Assembly: GCF_001704415.2 (NCBI RefSeq)
Contig: NC_030836.1
Span: 25,766,001 to 25,830,000, forward strand
Direction: 5' to 3'
Length of the DNA: 64,000 nt
Source of the DNA: Capra hircus
Lineage: Eukaryota > Chordata > Mammalia > Artiodactyla > Bovidae
Below are positions 43,023 through 55,396 of this stretch, one piece after another. Numbering within the stretch: position 1 is the first letter of the stretch; every line of letters starts with the position of its first letter. Position numbers and translations under genes: made by a program. The notes under the pieces were generated by a model. It saw only the letters and a program-made list of their open reading frames with translations. It searched no databases and was not told the origin of the DNA.

Positions 43023-45689
43023 CTGTCTTAGAGTAGAACCTCTCAGAAATAGGATGATGCCTCTTTCTGGGTTTGGGACATATTTTATTTCCTGTAGGTG
43101 TAATGAGATGAACACGTAGGGCGGATAACTGTCTAAAGGATTGCTCTGTTTGCTTTTTATCCAAGGCAAAGCTAAGCAATATTTAAATATTCTCAACATT
43201 CTCAACTCCTTGGGAAAGTTGGGGTTCCCTGAGGTTGGGGTAGTCCAGGTCCCTGAGCTGGCCTAGCTGACTTGGTCCCAGGAGTAGACATGGTGGGGAG
43301 AGGGGATGTTGTCACCATCTAGTCATCGGCCCTGAACATGCCCTGGGGCAGCTCCTCAGAGGGGGACTGTGATGTACACATCTCTTCTTCTGCCTTCCTC
43401 GGGGCAGAAATCAGGGGCCAGTGATCACATTCTTTTGCAACTTTTTGACTGTCTGGAGCCATTTGATACTGGAATTCTATTTCCCACTTTCTTGCATCAT
43501 TCCAGTCATTTCTTATTTGATAGAATCATTAGAGACAAAGTAAGTACGATTTCTAGACAGCAAGTCAAGCATTGCAAGTTCTCTTCCTTGTTACTTATGG
43601 CACTCTGTCTTTGGAAGGAACACCCAGTTCCTTGCAGGGCCATGCTTAGAACAATAGAAGACAGTAGTAGTCAGCTCTTTTTACTTGTTTCTCCTGCAAA
43701 AGAAAACCATCCTGTCATATGATTTCAGAGTCTTCAGGCCTTAAAGGGATTTCCCAGGAGTCTTCCATGAAAAGCTGTGTCCTGGTTTGCAGAGATGGTA
43801 TCTGTTGGTGCCTCTTGTTTCAGATTAATAGTTAATAGTGAGTGACAATTAGCAAATTGTTTTATTTTTGAAAGAGACCTGGTTTATATATTAGGAGGTA
43901 CTGCTTCCTTAATAGCCATGTGTGATAAGACTACTGAGAGGTTTAAGAGACCTTCATTTTCTGTTATAATTAAGAGAAGAGAAGAACACCAAAGCTTTGC
44001 AACCAAAAAACAAAACCCCACAGGATACACTCTGACTATTAATAGCACTTGGGGCCTAGGTCCCAAAGTGTTTGATACAGAGAAATCTCCTGTATTTTTT
44101 GCAGCTGCAGGAGAAGGGGGGATATTCTCTCCTCACACTGACAGCGCTTCTTTCACCAGCAGTTGGGAGGATGTGTCGTTTCTCTAAAGCCAAACCCTGT
44201 AATTCTACTACATGGCAGAGAGAGAGAGACAGACAGACAGGACTGTGAAGTTCACAGTTTACCAAAAGGAAAGGAAACACAGCTTTAGGACCAGAAAGGC
44301 TGGCTTCCCTCCTCTTCATCCTTCAGTTCACCAGGGAGATTAAAAGAAAATAGCACTGAAGAAATTATCAATGCCCTATACATTGTTGAATATTTGTTGC
44401 ACTTTTTTTTTCTCAAGGGAGAAAATAAAGACACATGAGGGTTGGAATTGACACATCAGAAAAGGAAACGTACTGCACAGCTGCTCTGAGCTTCCTGAGG
44501 ATCTCTGTTTATCTGGTAGAGGGCAGCAGCCCCCTGATTCTGAGGTGACCTGCTAGGAGGGGATCATCTCTGCTTGAGGGGGCTCCTCACTCTGCCCCTG
44601 GTCCAAGAGTGTAGGAAAACAGCCTCCACAGACTGCTGGTGTCATAAGGAAAGACCGACTTCCTAGCATCGCACACAAATCTGACGCCAGTCACTCCAAA
44701 CCTAGAAACAACCATCTAAGAGACCAGATCCACCGCGTTTCTCCTCTCAGCAAACTGCTGGCAACTCACAGGTGAGACAACACCCACAGTCATGCGTGTA
44801 CACCCAGTGACTTCTGGTAGAAGCCACAACAGTCGACGCCAACAACAGCTGCAACACAGCACAACATGACACCCTCTGCAATGACTCTAGCGTCTCTCAG
44901 CATAAAAGGTCTTCAGCAGCATTATTCTGAGCTGGTTAGACCCAGTTCACAGAGGTAGACTCTCCACACAGACCCAAGTGAGTGAGATTAATCTGAATTC
45001 CTCTTTCCTGGTTCAAAGTTAAACTTAACATGGAGCCTCAGATCTCCATTTAATCAACTCACGGTGGCACATCATTTGCTAATTTAGATGAAGGAATAGC
45101 CTTTTTTTTTAGTGCAAAGAAACATAGATGTCTTTAGGAAGTTAGTTAAGTATTAAATAAGCAAAAGTGGCTATCACAGCTTTCTTCTTCCCAGTATCCC
45201 CTACTAAGGCCAGTGGTTTTCCAGGAGAGTCTGCTAAAATCTCAGGGGATAGTTAATAGTATGTTACACAGGTTGGTGTAGAAAATTAATCAAGAGTAGA
45301 GATGTATAGCTCATTTTAAAGAAGTAGACTAATTGATTCCAAAGTAAGAGATGGGCAATACAAGAAAACAACAGTCCCACTTCACCTCTAAAGGTGCAAA
45401 CAATTCAAGCAGAGCATAGTGTTACCAAACCAAATATGAGCATTAAAAATTCCTCATAAGCGAGTGAGGTTTCCTCTTGGAATGCAAGAATTGGTCAGTA
45501 TTATGACTACAATTAATGTAATTCATCACATTATTAGCCTAAAGGAGAAAAATAATATTATCTTAATTGATCAAAAAAGAGTGTGATAAAGCTGAAGTTA
45601 TGTTTCTTTTAAAAAGTCCATTAAGATAGATTCACAGATGTAGGGAAAAAACCTTGTAGTGTCCAGGGTATTACGCAGGGGGTGAGGAG
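43023..45689. other. Intergenic, no gene recognised
   Basis: This stretch is mostly unique-looking. It contains a short (GA)n(GACA)n run near 44217-44240 and no supportable gene. Confidence 0.5.
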
Positions 45690-45905
45690 GAATAAATTGG
45701 GAGCCTGGGATTGACAAACACATAATACTATACATAAAATAGATAATTAATAAGGACCTACCATATAGCAGAGGGAACTCTTCTTAATACTCTGCAGTGA
45801 CCTATATGGGGAAAGAATGTAAAAAATAGTGGATATATATCTTGTCAATAGACTTTGCTGTATAGCAGAAACTAACAAGCATTATAAATCAATGATAAGA
45901 AGAAT
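45690..45905 (+). mobile_element. LINE-1 3' fragment, sense
   Basis: TTGGGAGCCTGGGATTGACA, AAGGACCTACCATATAGCAG and a GTGACCTATATGGGGAAAG end match artiodactyl L1 3' UTR text. Confidence 0.75.
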
Positions 45906-46029
45906 TTTTCAAAAGAGAGAGAAAAAATGCTTTAGTAAATTACATTTCAAATGGAACATTCTTAATTTTATAAAATTAAGATGAAATAAAATTAATTTCA
46001 TAAAATTAACATATTTTGTAATGGAAAAA

Positions 46030-47600
46030 CTTTTAGCCCATCGCTTGAAGGATCAGGAATGAGCAAAGAATGCTCACTGTCACCACTGTTGTCTAACACG
46101 GTTCTGGGAACCCTGACCAATGCCATAGTACATAGAAAGAGAGAAGAGATATAAGGATTAGAAAAGCAGAGATAAAACTGTCATCACGTGTATTCCTATG
46201 GCTGATTCATGTTGAGGTTTGATAGAAAGCAACAAAATTCTGTAAAGCAATCATCTTTCAATTAAAAATTAAATTTAAAAAAAAGTAAAAAAATTTTCCA
46301 TTGGTATAATTATAAACTGCCCAAGCCACAAAATCAACAGATTATTACAATTAATTAGGAAATTTAATAAGATGGCTCACATTTGATCCAAAAACCAACA
46401 GGTTTTTCCATAGTAGAAATACCCAAATAGAAAACATGACCAAAACAATAAACTATTCATAGTAACAGCAAAACTATAAAGTTCCTCGCAATTACTTTCA
46501 CCAGTAATTCATAGAAGTCCAGTGGAGAAGGTGTGTCAGACCTCTAGCAAACACCTTAAAGTATGATTCAAACATGGAGAGAAGTTTCTAGCTCACTGAT
46601 GGGATGACTTAACATTAAGGATGTTGATTCAACCCCAGATTAATTCAGACATTTAACCCTGAAAATCTCAGCTGAATTTTTCTGGAACATAAGATGATTA
46701 CTTCAAAATTCATATAGATAAATAAAAGTCCATACACAGAAAAGTCAGCCTCAAAAAAGGAGAGTATTAACAAGAGGGACTTACTTTACCAGGTGTTAAG
46801 ATAAACAGCAAAATGCAGTAATAAAAATAGTATTTGCTCAACTACAGACATATTGACCAATGGGACAGAATAGAGAGTGCAGAGCTAGGGTCCCATGTAT
46901 AGGACGTTAGTATATGATCGAGAAGGCATCACAAATCACTGAAGATAGGATGATTTAATAGTTTTGGAAAGAGAAAAATAAAGCTGGGCCCTTACCTAAC
47001 AGGGCTTTCCTGATGGCTCAGATGGTAAAGATTCTGCTTGTAATGCAGGAGACTCAGGTTCGATCCCTGGCTTGGGAAGATTCTCTGCAGAAGGGAATGG
47101 CAACCCACTCCAGAATTCTTGCCTAGAAAATTAGACCCTTACCTAATACACATACATAAGTCAACTGTAGAAGTATTAAATACATAAATGTGAGATAACT
47201 ATAAAGTTAATAATAATATGAAAGAATATATTTATGATCTAGAGATGTTGTAGAATTTCTTAGATTTCAAAGGCACAAACCCCAAATCAGGAAGTGGTAA
47301 ATTTGACTACATCAACAATAAGAATATAGTTGTAGATGAAGAAAGGGAAAAGATATCTAAAATATGGCAAGGGATTAATATTTCAAAAATACAAGGAACT
47401 TCTGTGAGTCAATAAGGACAAGAAGGCAGCCCCAATAGAAAAATGGGTGAAGTGTTAGGAAAAAAAACAGTTTACAGACAACATGCAAAAATAAATAAAC
47501 TCACAAAGAGATGCACAAATCATTAATAACCAGAAAAATAAACCAACAAGCAGTCATGTTTTAAGTGTCAGATCAATACAAACGATACCTGCACCATGCC
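46030..47600 (+). mobile_element. Decayed LINE-1 pieces, sense
   Basis: An ORF2-like stretch (AAGAATGCTCACTGTCACCA) leads to a bovine L1 3' UTR piece near 46190-46275, then more L1-like text (GGTGAAGTGTTAGG, CAAAAATAAATAAACTCAC). It is heavily mutated, and a Bov-tA is nested inside. Confidence 0.6.
47000..47135 (+). repeat. Bov-tA SINE with target-site duplication
   Basis: CAGGGCTTTCCTGATGGCTC to GCCTAGAAAATTAGA is flanked by CCCTTACCTAA at 46989-46999 and 47136-47146. The 3' part of the element is truncated. Confidence 0.9.
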
Positions 47601-47619
47601 TTGTGTGTTACAGGAGGGA

Positions 47620-50290
47620 CAGAGCTGGTGTGCATACCCTCAGTTTCACAGTAAAGTGTCACTCTGAAGTCCAGAGGGGCAGCCCAGCTCACACACCCTA
47701 CAGCAATGGGGAGGATTTCTATGGCTCTGTGCTCTTGCCTTGGAATGAACCAGCTATCTGCTTTTCCAGTCTAACAGCTTCTATCAGAAAAGAATTTTGC
47801 TTCAAAGACATAAATTAATATCTAAATTATAATTAAAATATTAGAGGGTTGCTGTCACAGGACATAGTGACTATCTTTAATGTGTCTTTTGTTGTTGTCA
47901 TTAAAAAAAACTCCTTTGTTAGAAATAACCTTTGTCGATACAGGTTTTATTCTTCTATTTGCTATTCTTGTAGCTTCAGGAGAGATGGAACATTTTCTAT
48001 TTCTTACAAAAATTCTTTCTCCAGAGATTAGTAGGTTGTATAGTTTACCAGGCCAAGTACTGGAACCACACTTTAACCCTGAAAGAGATTCAGTCCTGAG
48101 AGAAAAAGAAATTATATGGAGAAGAAAAGAACAGGATTAATGATAGAATATGGAATATAAAAATTACTGATGTCCTTTCCCTATTATTCTCCATTATGAA
48201 TTTTTACTTGTACTCTGACACATTTATCAATTTTTATCTTATCATAATCTTTATGGATTCATGTGCATTATTTATGTACATATGTGTGTTTGCACATTTA
48301 GTGCTGTTGTGGGGTGTGCGTGTAGAGAGAAAGGAATATACAGGTCAACTACAGTGTAAGTAGACACTTGCTGTTTTTCCTTATCTCATCCTCATGAGGA
48401 CAGGAAGTAAGTTGATTTTCTCTACAACCATATTCAGTGCCTAGGAAAACACTCGACACAGCCAGGCTTGATTAATCTCACTGAATGAACATCTTCAGCA
48501 AGGAAACTTGAACAATATAAAATAAGTATAAAGACAAGAATAAGAGCAATACTAATTTCCTGAGCCTGGATGAGAGGGGGAGGGGCAGGAAGAACCTCTG
48601 TAGAAACTTTGTTTCCAGTCTATTATCTAAGTGTATGTAGACATGTGAACACATAAACAAAACAGGGTGGTATATGAGCTATTATTTTATGTTCTGCTTT
48701 TTTGCTGCAAAACTTACCGTGATAATGTTTGCATGTTACTACCCTTCCCTGTCACAGTGGCAAAGCTGAAATTCAGATCTAGTCTGTGAGGATGGAGCCT
48801 TGGGATTCTTAGCCTCAGGTCATAGAGCTCACACTGTGTGTTGTGGCACATAAATAAATGAACGATATATTTTAATTCAATTCTCTTAAATGCTGATTAG
48901 CTTAATCATAACTCTCCAGTGGAATGTTCCTCACGTGGGAGCACTGGCCTGGTCTGTCTCAGGTCCCCAGGGCCTGGCCCAGCCCCTGCCGCGTGCCGGG
49001 GGATCATGAAGAGGGAGTTGGAGAGTGAACAGAAGGATGAAGGAGCTCTGGAGGCGTCTTTACTAAAGGGTGACGTGAGGTTTTGCAGACGCCACGTGAG
49101 ACTGTTCTGGACGGTCTAAGTCCACCCTGCAGAGAGTAAAGGGAGGTCTCAGTGCACTGGCTCCTCCTAGGTCGGATGGTTCAGGAGCGAGGCACCCTGG
49201 CCAGCCTGAGTTCTTGTCCATTTGCCCAATTCTTTCAGGAAACATACGAGTGAGTCACTCACAGGAGGTTTTGTAAATATGTTTTACACAGTGTGGTTTG
49301 ACAGGACTCCATAGGTAATAAATGTGTGTGTAAACCGAACACACCATTCTTGGAAAGGACCTGGTTCTTCTTTCCCATAATCACAGATTTCAAAAAGTGA
49401 CCCCGGGAAATTAGAGGATTGTGCAAGAGCTCCCTTGGCAGCCGGGTGTGAAAACAGGCTGCTGAGTGCTGCTGCTTTTCCATCACCCACAGCTGAGGAC
49501 AGGGCTCTGAGGACCACACCCCTAGAGAGGGCATCCAGCAAGCAGCGCCAGACCTCGTGAGCTCCCAAAGCCGAGAAAGAGGCAGCGGCGCTGGCTCCAC
49601 AGTCAACACCGCCCCCTCCAGCAGCCCACCCCTGGTCCACGGAGGAGATGCCCGAGGAGGGGAGGGGAGACCGCAGGGCGGTCAGTCTCCCGGGGAGTGC
49701 AGCATTTGTGGAGGCAGGCGATTTCTGGCAATTGATTCAGGGTGCCAAGAAAAAAACAAAAATGCCTGTTCATCTCTCAGCTGGGTGCACGCTCACTGCG
49801 GACACTGCCAGCTCATTCTGATGCCCCTATCCGAGCAGAGGGCAGTGTGGTGAGTTCTTGAGAGAGTTTACACGTGTAGGAGCTGTGAATGGAGCACCCA
49901 GGCCAGTAAAGTTGAAAAGGCAGCGGTGGAGTGTGGCTAGGGAGGAGATGGGGTCAGCCTTTTCCCATCTGCCATCTCTGCAGGAAGAGAAGAGGCTCCC
50001 GGTCATCTGGGGGGTCCACTGGAATCCCCTGGAAAGACCAGTGAGGTTAGAGAAAAGGCGGTGCTGGGCCAGGTGTGGTGACACCTCAGCTAGGGAGGGG
50101 CCTTGGATGTGCAGCATCGTCAGAATCCATTGTGGATAACCTGCTCCTCTCTGGGAAGGTCCTCCATGGCTGAGGGGAGGTGTGAAGGTGGACTTCACCT
50201 CAGGAGCACCACCATCGCACTCGGTGATTAATAATAGCTCAATAATTATATATTTATGTATGTATATGTTTACATATATGTGCATATAAA
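47620..50290. other. Inter-SAA interval, few repeats
   Basis: No gene was recognised. Positions 48900-50200 are richer in G+C than the surroundings and have two CACGTG boxes at 48932-48937 and 49093-49098. Open frames here have no domain or splice support. Confidence 0.45.
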
Positions 50291-50294
50291 TATG

Positions 50295-50462
50295 TGCGTG
50301 CTCAGTCTTGTCTGGCTTTTTGTGACTCCATGGACTATAACCTGCCAGGCTCCTCTGTCCATGGAATTCCCCAGGCAAGAATACTGGAATAGGTTGCTAT
50401 TTCCTACTTCAGGTGTCTTCTGCATTAGTAGGCAGATTCTTTACCAGTGCATCACCTGGGAA
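50295..50462 (-). repeat. Truncated BovA2 SINE
   Basis: TGCGTGCTCAGTCTTGTCTG to GCATCACCTGGGAAACCC, missing a middle section. Confidence 0.82.
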
Positions 50463-50464
50463 AC

Positions 50465-50466
<2 letters not shown>

Positions 50467-50522
<56 letters not shown>

Positions 50523-50573
50523 GCACACGTGCGTGCACATGCACACACACACACACACACGCACACACACACT
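50467..50573. repeat. Compound (TA)n(CA)n microsatellite
   Basis: About 23 AT units run into imperfect CA/CG/GT units over roughly 107 bp. The tract starts directly at the end of a BovA2 SINE. Confidence 0.97.
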
Positions 50574-50584
50574 TTATATATACA

Positions 50585-50685
50585 GGGCTTCCCTGATGGC
50601 TCAGAGGGTAAGGTATCTGCCTGCAATGCAAGAGATACAGGAGACATGAGTTTGATCCCTGGGTCAGGATAATCCCCTGTGTGTA
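50585..50685 (+). repeat. Bov-tA SINE fragment
   Basis: The head GGGCTTCCCTGATGGCTCAG runs to GATAATCCCCTG and then enters another TA-rich microsatellite at about 50686-50707. Confidence 0.83.
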
Positions 50686-51214
50686 TATATATATATGTAT
50701 ATATATACAGAGAGAGAGCAAGAGCGAGAATGAGTGCTCCCTTTCTCTATCTACCTACCTACTTATATATGTATATATTTATATAAAGAGAGGAGAGAGA
50801 GAGAACTTGCATAGGTTTAAATTTAAATCTCATATTACATCACTTCTAGGATGCACATCTCTTGGTTATATAATTCTGAAATTAGTACATGTCTTACATT
50901 CCCTAATAATTAGGAAGCACTCATGAAAAGGTTGTCATTGTACTAGGGTTAATTTTGTGTATACTTTTCTTCTTGTTTACACACAGGAGTGATATAAGAT
51001 TAAAATCTATGTCTAAGTTTAAAAGAACTCTCCTAGTAAGTGTAAAATAAACATACAAAGTGATAAGAAAACGTGTGTCTGAACATTATGCCTGAATCTA
51101 AATGGTAACATCTTTTTTCTTGGTGGTGTATAAACAGTAATGCATCTTTCAATCCAGAGGTCCTAGACTCAGAGACATGCAGTATGACCCTTTTCCCTTC
51201 CTCTATTCTCACAG

Positions 51215-51487
51215 AGTAGGAGAAGGCAATGGCACCCCACTATCCCTGGGAAAATCCCATGGATGGAGCAGCCTGGTGGGCTGCAGTCAATGGGGTGGCT
51301 AAGAGTCGGATACGACTGAGTGACTTCACTTTCACTTTTCACTTTCATGCATTGGAGAAGGAAATGGCAACCCACTCCAGTGTTCTTGCCTGGAGAATCC
51401 CAGGGACGAAGGAGCCTGGTGGGCTGCCGTCTATGGGGTTGCACAGAGTCGGACACGACTAAAGTGACTTAGCACTAGCAGCAGCAG
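51215..51487 (+). repeat. Dimeric Bov-tA SINE with (GCA)n tail
   Basis: Two monomers are joined by GACTTCACTTTCACTTTTCA. The tail is CTAGCAGCAGCAG. Confidence 0.88.
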
Positions 51488-52334
51488 TCTCACAGAATAT
51501 TCTCTGCTAACTTGCCCCTCTGATAGTCAACAAAATACTTTGGAAATTCAAAATATTCTTTCCTTTCTCTCAAGGCTTCTCTTCAGCTACCACAGTGACT
51601 AATAGTTTATTTGCATATGGGGTTTCTAATTTTTATTTCTATGAGTGTGAAAAACATTGCTAGAGAAAATTAAATATTTTCCATGATGAAGTAAAATTAT
51701 ATCATTTTGACTGGTCTCTTAGTATGATATTGGTACAGACTTAGCAGTCGCCTCAGTGTGAGCCATCACCACATTTTGCAGATCCAAACCACGTCTATAC
51801 TTTGTGCAACTCCCAAGCCCCCTCACAGTTCTGACCACTTCTGAACGGTACCTCTTTTCAGACTACAGTCATTCATTTCGCCAGATATTCAAAAAGCAAC
51901 TGCTATCTGTGGGGCACTATGACAGGCACTGTGGACACGAGGATGACACACAGGAGGAGAGACATACCTTTGGGTTTCCTACCTGCTTGCTCTAAAGACA
52001 GACAAGAAAATGGGCAGACACCCTGGGGTGTAATGAGTCCCAGGGATAGTCACCTACAATAACAGCAGCTACAAACGGCTTCTTATAAGTTCCATGTCCT
52101 CCTCTCCCATGTGCTGCTTCCCCAACCCCAGTATCTTCACCTTCCTTCCTTCCTCAGAGCCAGAGAGGTTTCTGCTCCCCTGCTGGCCCACCATCCCTTG
52201 TGGGCTTGATCCCCTGCCTCCTGCTTTTCCTGACTTTACTGTAACTTCTTTATCTTCAGTGTCTCCCTCTTCCTTAGCTCCTTTCTGTTTCTTAAGCCAG
52301 CCCGACCTTCTTTGAAAGGAAACTTTTTATTACT
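51488..52334. other. Intergenic, no gene recognised
   Basis: Unique-looking sequence. A stretch at 51860-51980 with GGGGCACTATGACAGGCACT resembles an old LINE-2 tail. Confidence 0.4.
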
Positions 52335-53490
52335 AAACAATACATGAATTCAATTATTTATTTATTAATTTCCAATAAGCACTCGTTAAAATTCCATTAT
52401 GTGCCAGGACTGGGTATTCAGATATAAGCAAGAAAGAAATGGTCACTTCTCTCACTGATTCTATAATAGAAGGGAGGAAGATGGATCAAAACCAAATCAA
52501 AAAAAAAAATTCAGAGGAATAAACCAAAAATTTAGTACAAGAGTCACATATTGAAGTTGGCAAAAAGTACAGAATAACCAGAGTGGGTCAGCCAGGATGA
52601 CCAGGAAGGCCTCTCTCAGGAAAGGGTGATCTCAGGAGAGCTCCACAGGTGAGAAACACAGTCATATGGAGAACAAGCAGAAGAGCGTTCTGAACAGAGA
52701 AAATGTCATATGCAAAGGTCCTGTGCCAAATAAAAGCGTGGCTTGTTGGTGAGATGAAGGGGCAGGGAGCCTGGGAGGGTGTGGCCTGAGATGATGCTGG
52801 AGGGTGGCCAGGGATAGTGCACACTGGATTATATTCTAGGGAAATGGGAACCCATGGAAGAATTTAAGCGGGGAAGAGACAAGACCTGAATATAATTTGT
52901 ATGCTAGACTGAGAGGTGGGGTAAATACATGCTCTCTTTTACCCAGGACAATTTCAGTTCATTCCTGCCATCCATGTATAATCATCAATAAGGCCCTTTT
53001 CCTCAGTGGAAAGTGACTTGGTTTAGATGAAAAATTATACAGTCACCTTAAGCAGAGGGGAAAGCCATGAAGATGGGGAGACTGGTTAGACAGCTGTTGC
53101 AAGAACCCAGGTGAGAAATGGTGTGGCCAGGAGCATGGAGATGCATATGAGAGCAGCTGACGGACTAGAGATGAATTTTGGAAGTTGAATCTAGGACTTG
53201 TTAGTGGACTGGATGTGGGGTGAAGGGAAGGGAAGCCTCAAGGACATGCCCGAATTTCTGGGCTGAGCAACAGAGGGAATAATCGGATCATTTACTTATA
53301 TGGAGGGGCCTGAGTATGAATTCCGGTGGGGGAGATGGGAGCTCTCTTTGGGACGCATTGAATGTGAAATCTCTGGAAGTCATCAAATCAGAGATGTCTA
53401 GAGGGAAATCAGATATATAAGCATGGAGCTCAGAAATGAGATTCTCAGGAGGAGAGAGAATTTTCAGAGCCATCAACATATAGATACTGT
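52335..53490. repeat. Paralogous block B1
   Basis: Copy of 35458-36720. It lacks the BovA2 and L1 insertions found in copy A, so those insertions came after the duplication or were lost in B. Confidence 0.7.
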
Positions 53491-53499
53491 TTTCTTCCA

Positions 53500-53800
53500 A
53501 AAAGGAGGGAGAGGACAACTGTGCTGAGTGTGGCTCAGAGTCCTCCTGATACAGGAAGAGAAACATGTCAATTGTCTTGGCACCTGGGAGGTCACTGGTG
53601 ACCAGAGCTGTTTTGTTGAGTGGTGGGGACAGAGGCTGGTGTGGGTTCTAGTGTGAGTCAGAAGTGAGGAAGCAGAACATGCAGGTGGGCAGACTCTCAG
53701 ATTTGATGATAAAGAGAAAGAGGAAAAGGGGCCAGAGTGAAGAGTGACATGGACTGAAGTCTGGGTTTTCAATGTGGGAATTTATTAAAGAAGCAGACAC
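53500..53800. repeat. Paralogous block B2
   Basis: Copy of 37055-37365, visibly more similar to it than blocks A1/B1 are to each other. Confidence 0.8.
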
Positions 53801-55078
53801 CAAGGGCAAGGACCCTGCAAGGCACTGTTCACATGAGGAGAACAAGCTGTGGTGTGTCTGTAACCAGTCAGGCATCTCTTGGGCATAAGGGCTCTCACAC
53901 TGGAGATCCGTGGAGGAGAGAGTCCCCGCCTCTGACCTCTCGGTCTTGACACCACATCCCTGCTCTCCTGGAGTCAGACACACCAGCCTGCAGTCCTGGC
54001 TGCTTACCTACTACAGGTGTGACCTGGAGCAAGGTCCAGATCACTTACCTCCAAGCCTCATTTCTTCAACTGAGACCTGCAAAGCCTTTGTGGTAAATCA
54101 AATGATGCATGCAGCGTTAGAACATTTACAATGAAAGGAAATGACGGCCTCTATGATGACCATGCCTCAGCTTCCCACACCCCAGCAGAGTTTGGATCAC
54201 CATCGGTCTGTGCTTCTGAAGAGGCTTCTCTTAAAGTGCCCTGGAAGTGTGTATCCACATAGCTGACATTCACTCTAGAAGTGAAAATAGTATTTTGTTT
54301 GACCCAAAGATAGTGAGGATAAAGGTAAGGGAAACTCATCTGAGAATGATTTCTTAGGTTAAATGAGCTGAGACCCGTTAACAGTTGAGTCAGGGGTTGG
54401 CTCTGGTGTTGATGAGAAACAACTGGGGTCAGAGATTCAGTTTCCAGGACAGGTGTCATAAGACTGGTCTTCCCAAAGCAAATGTGCCTTCTTGGTTTGG
54501 AAAGAGATCCCTGGGGATAAGGCCTGGAGTGAGGTGAGTCAGGATGCACCTGGGTGGGCAGTGGAGAGTCAGGACACAGAGAGGCCTGAAGCAGCAACAC
54601 AGTGACTGGGGAGGAAGAAGTGGGGATGGGGCTGCCCAGGCTTGTGCCAGAGTCAGGCCCCCAGCCACTGAGGAGCCCAGCGTGATGGCCAGTGCTCTCC
54701 CAGCTCAGGCTTACTTAGGAGGAGAAATGGGGTCCTGAGAGTCCTGGGGCTCAATGGGCTCATGTGGGCACAGAGCAGGGTCCAGGTCGTCAGGGATTCC
54801 TGGGGCCCTGCAGTCGCAGGCTCGTCCTCCACAGAGCTTTAACCGTCCATATGGTGCCAGCAGGCCTTTCTCCCCAGAGTCTGACTCGAAGACGCCAGCT
54901 TCCATCAACACGTTCAGTTCCACAAACATTTATTGGGCACCTCTGGGTACCTGTCTCAGTACCTGGGAAGGCAGAGTTCTGTCACACTCTTTCCCTGTAT
55001 GGAGGGAAGTGATGTGTGACTCATAGCTTAGTCCCAGGAGAATTCTACAGTTCTACCTTCTAGGACAGTGTCCCTTGA
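53801..55078. other. Intergenic, copy-B specific
   Basis: No gene was seen. A MIR-like piece lies at about 53975-54130. The rest does not align with copy A by eye. Confidence 0.45.
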
Positions 55079-55396
55079 CCCCACACAGAGAGCTCCGAGG
55101 ACAGGCTAGGGGCCTAGACCCCGAGACAGGACAGGACACGACTGCAGGGAGTGAGAAGGCCTGACAGCGAAGGGCCTGGAAAGGGCCCCAGGGTCCCCAG
55201 AGGGGCCTGGAGAGGGAGCGGGTCTGATCAGGGGAGGCTGGAGAGGGGTCTGTCCTGAATGATGCTGAGATTGTGTCCAGAACCAAACACACAGGCACAG
55301 ACTCAGCCTTCACGTCGGTGTCCTGCCATCAGTCCTGGGAAGTGACAGGCTGTCTTTATACTAAAGAATGACACACTGTCTCAGGATTCCATCTCT

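Noticed and set aside
45061..48200. Search for a third SAA gene or pseudogene between the two SAA genes
   Set aside because: No YFHARGNYDAA-, GRSGKDPNHF- or SAA signal-peptide-like coding was seen on either strand, and the region is largely L1 remnants.
49827..50378. A 183-codon minus-strand open frame
   Set aside because: Its start lies inside a BovA2 SINE and the rest shows no recognisable domain. No acceptor or donor context supports an exon.
50256..50721. Open frames with long IYIYIY or CVCVCV repeats
   Set aside because: They are translations of the TA/CA microsatellite and its flanking SINEs, with no splice or domain support.
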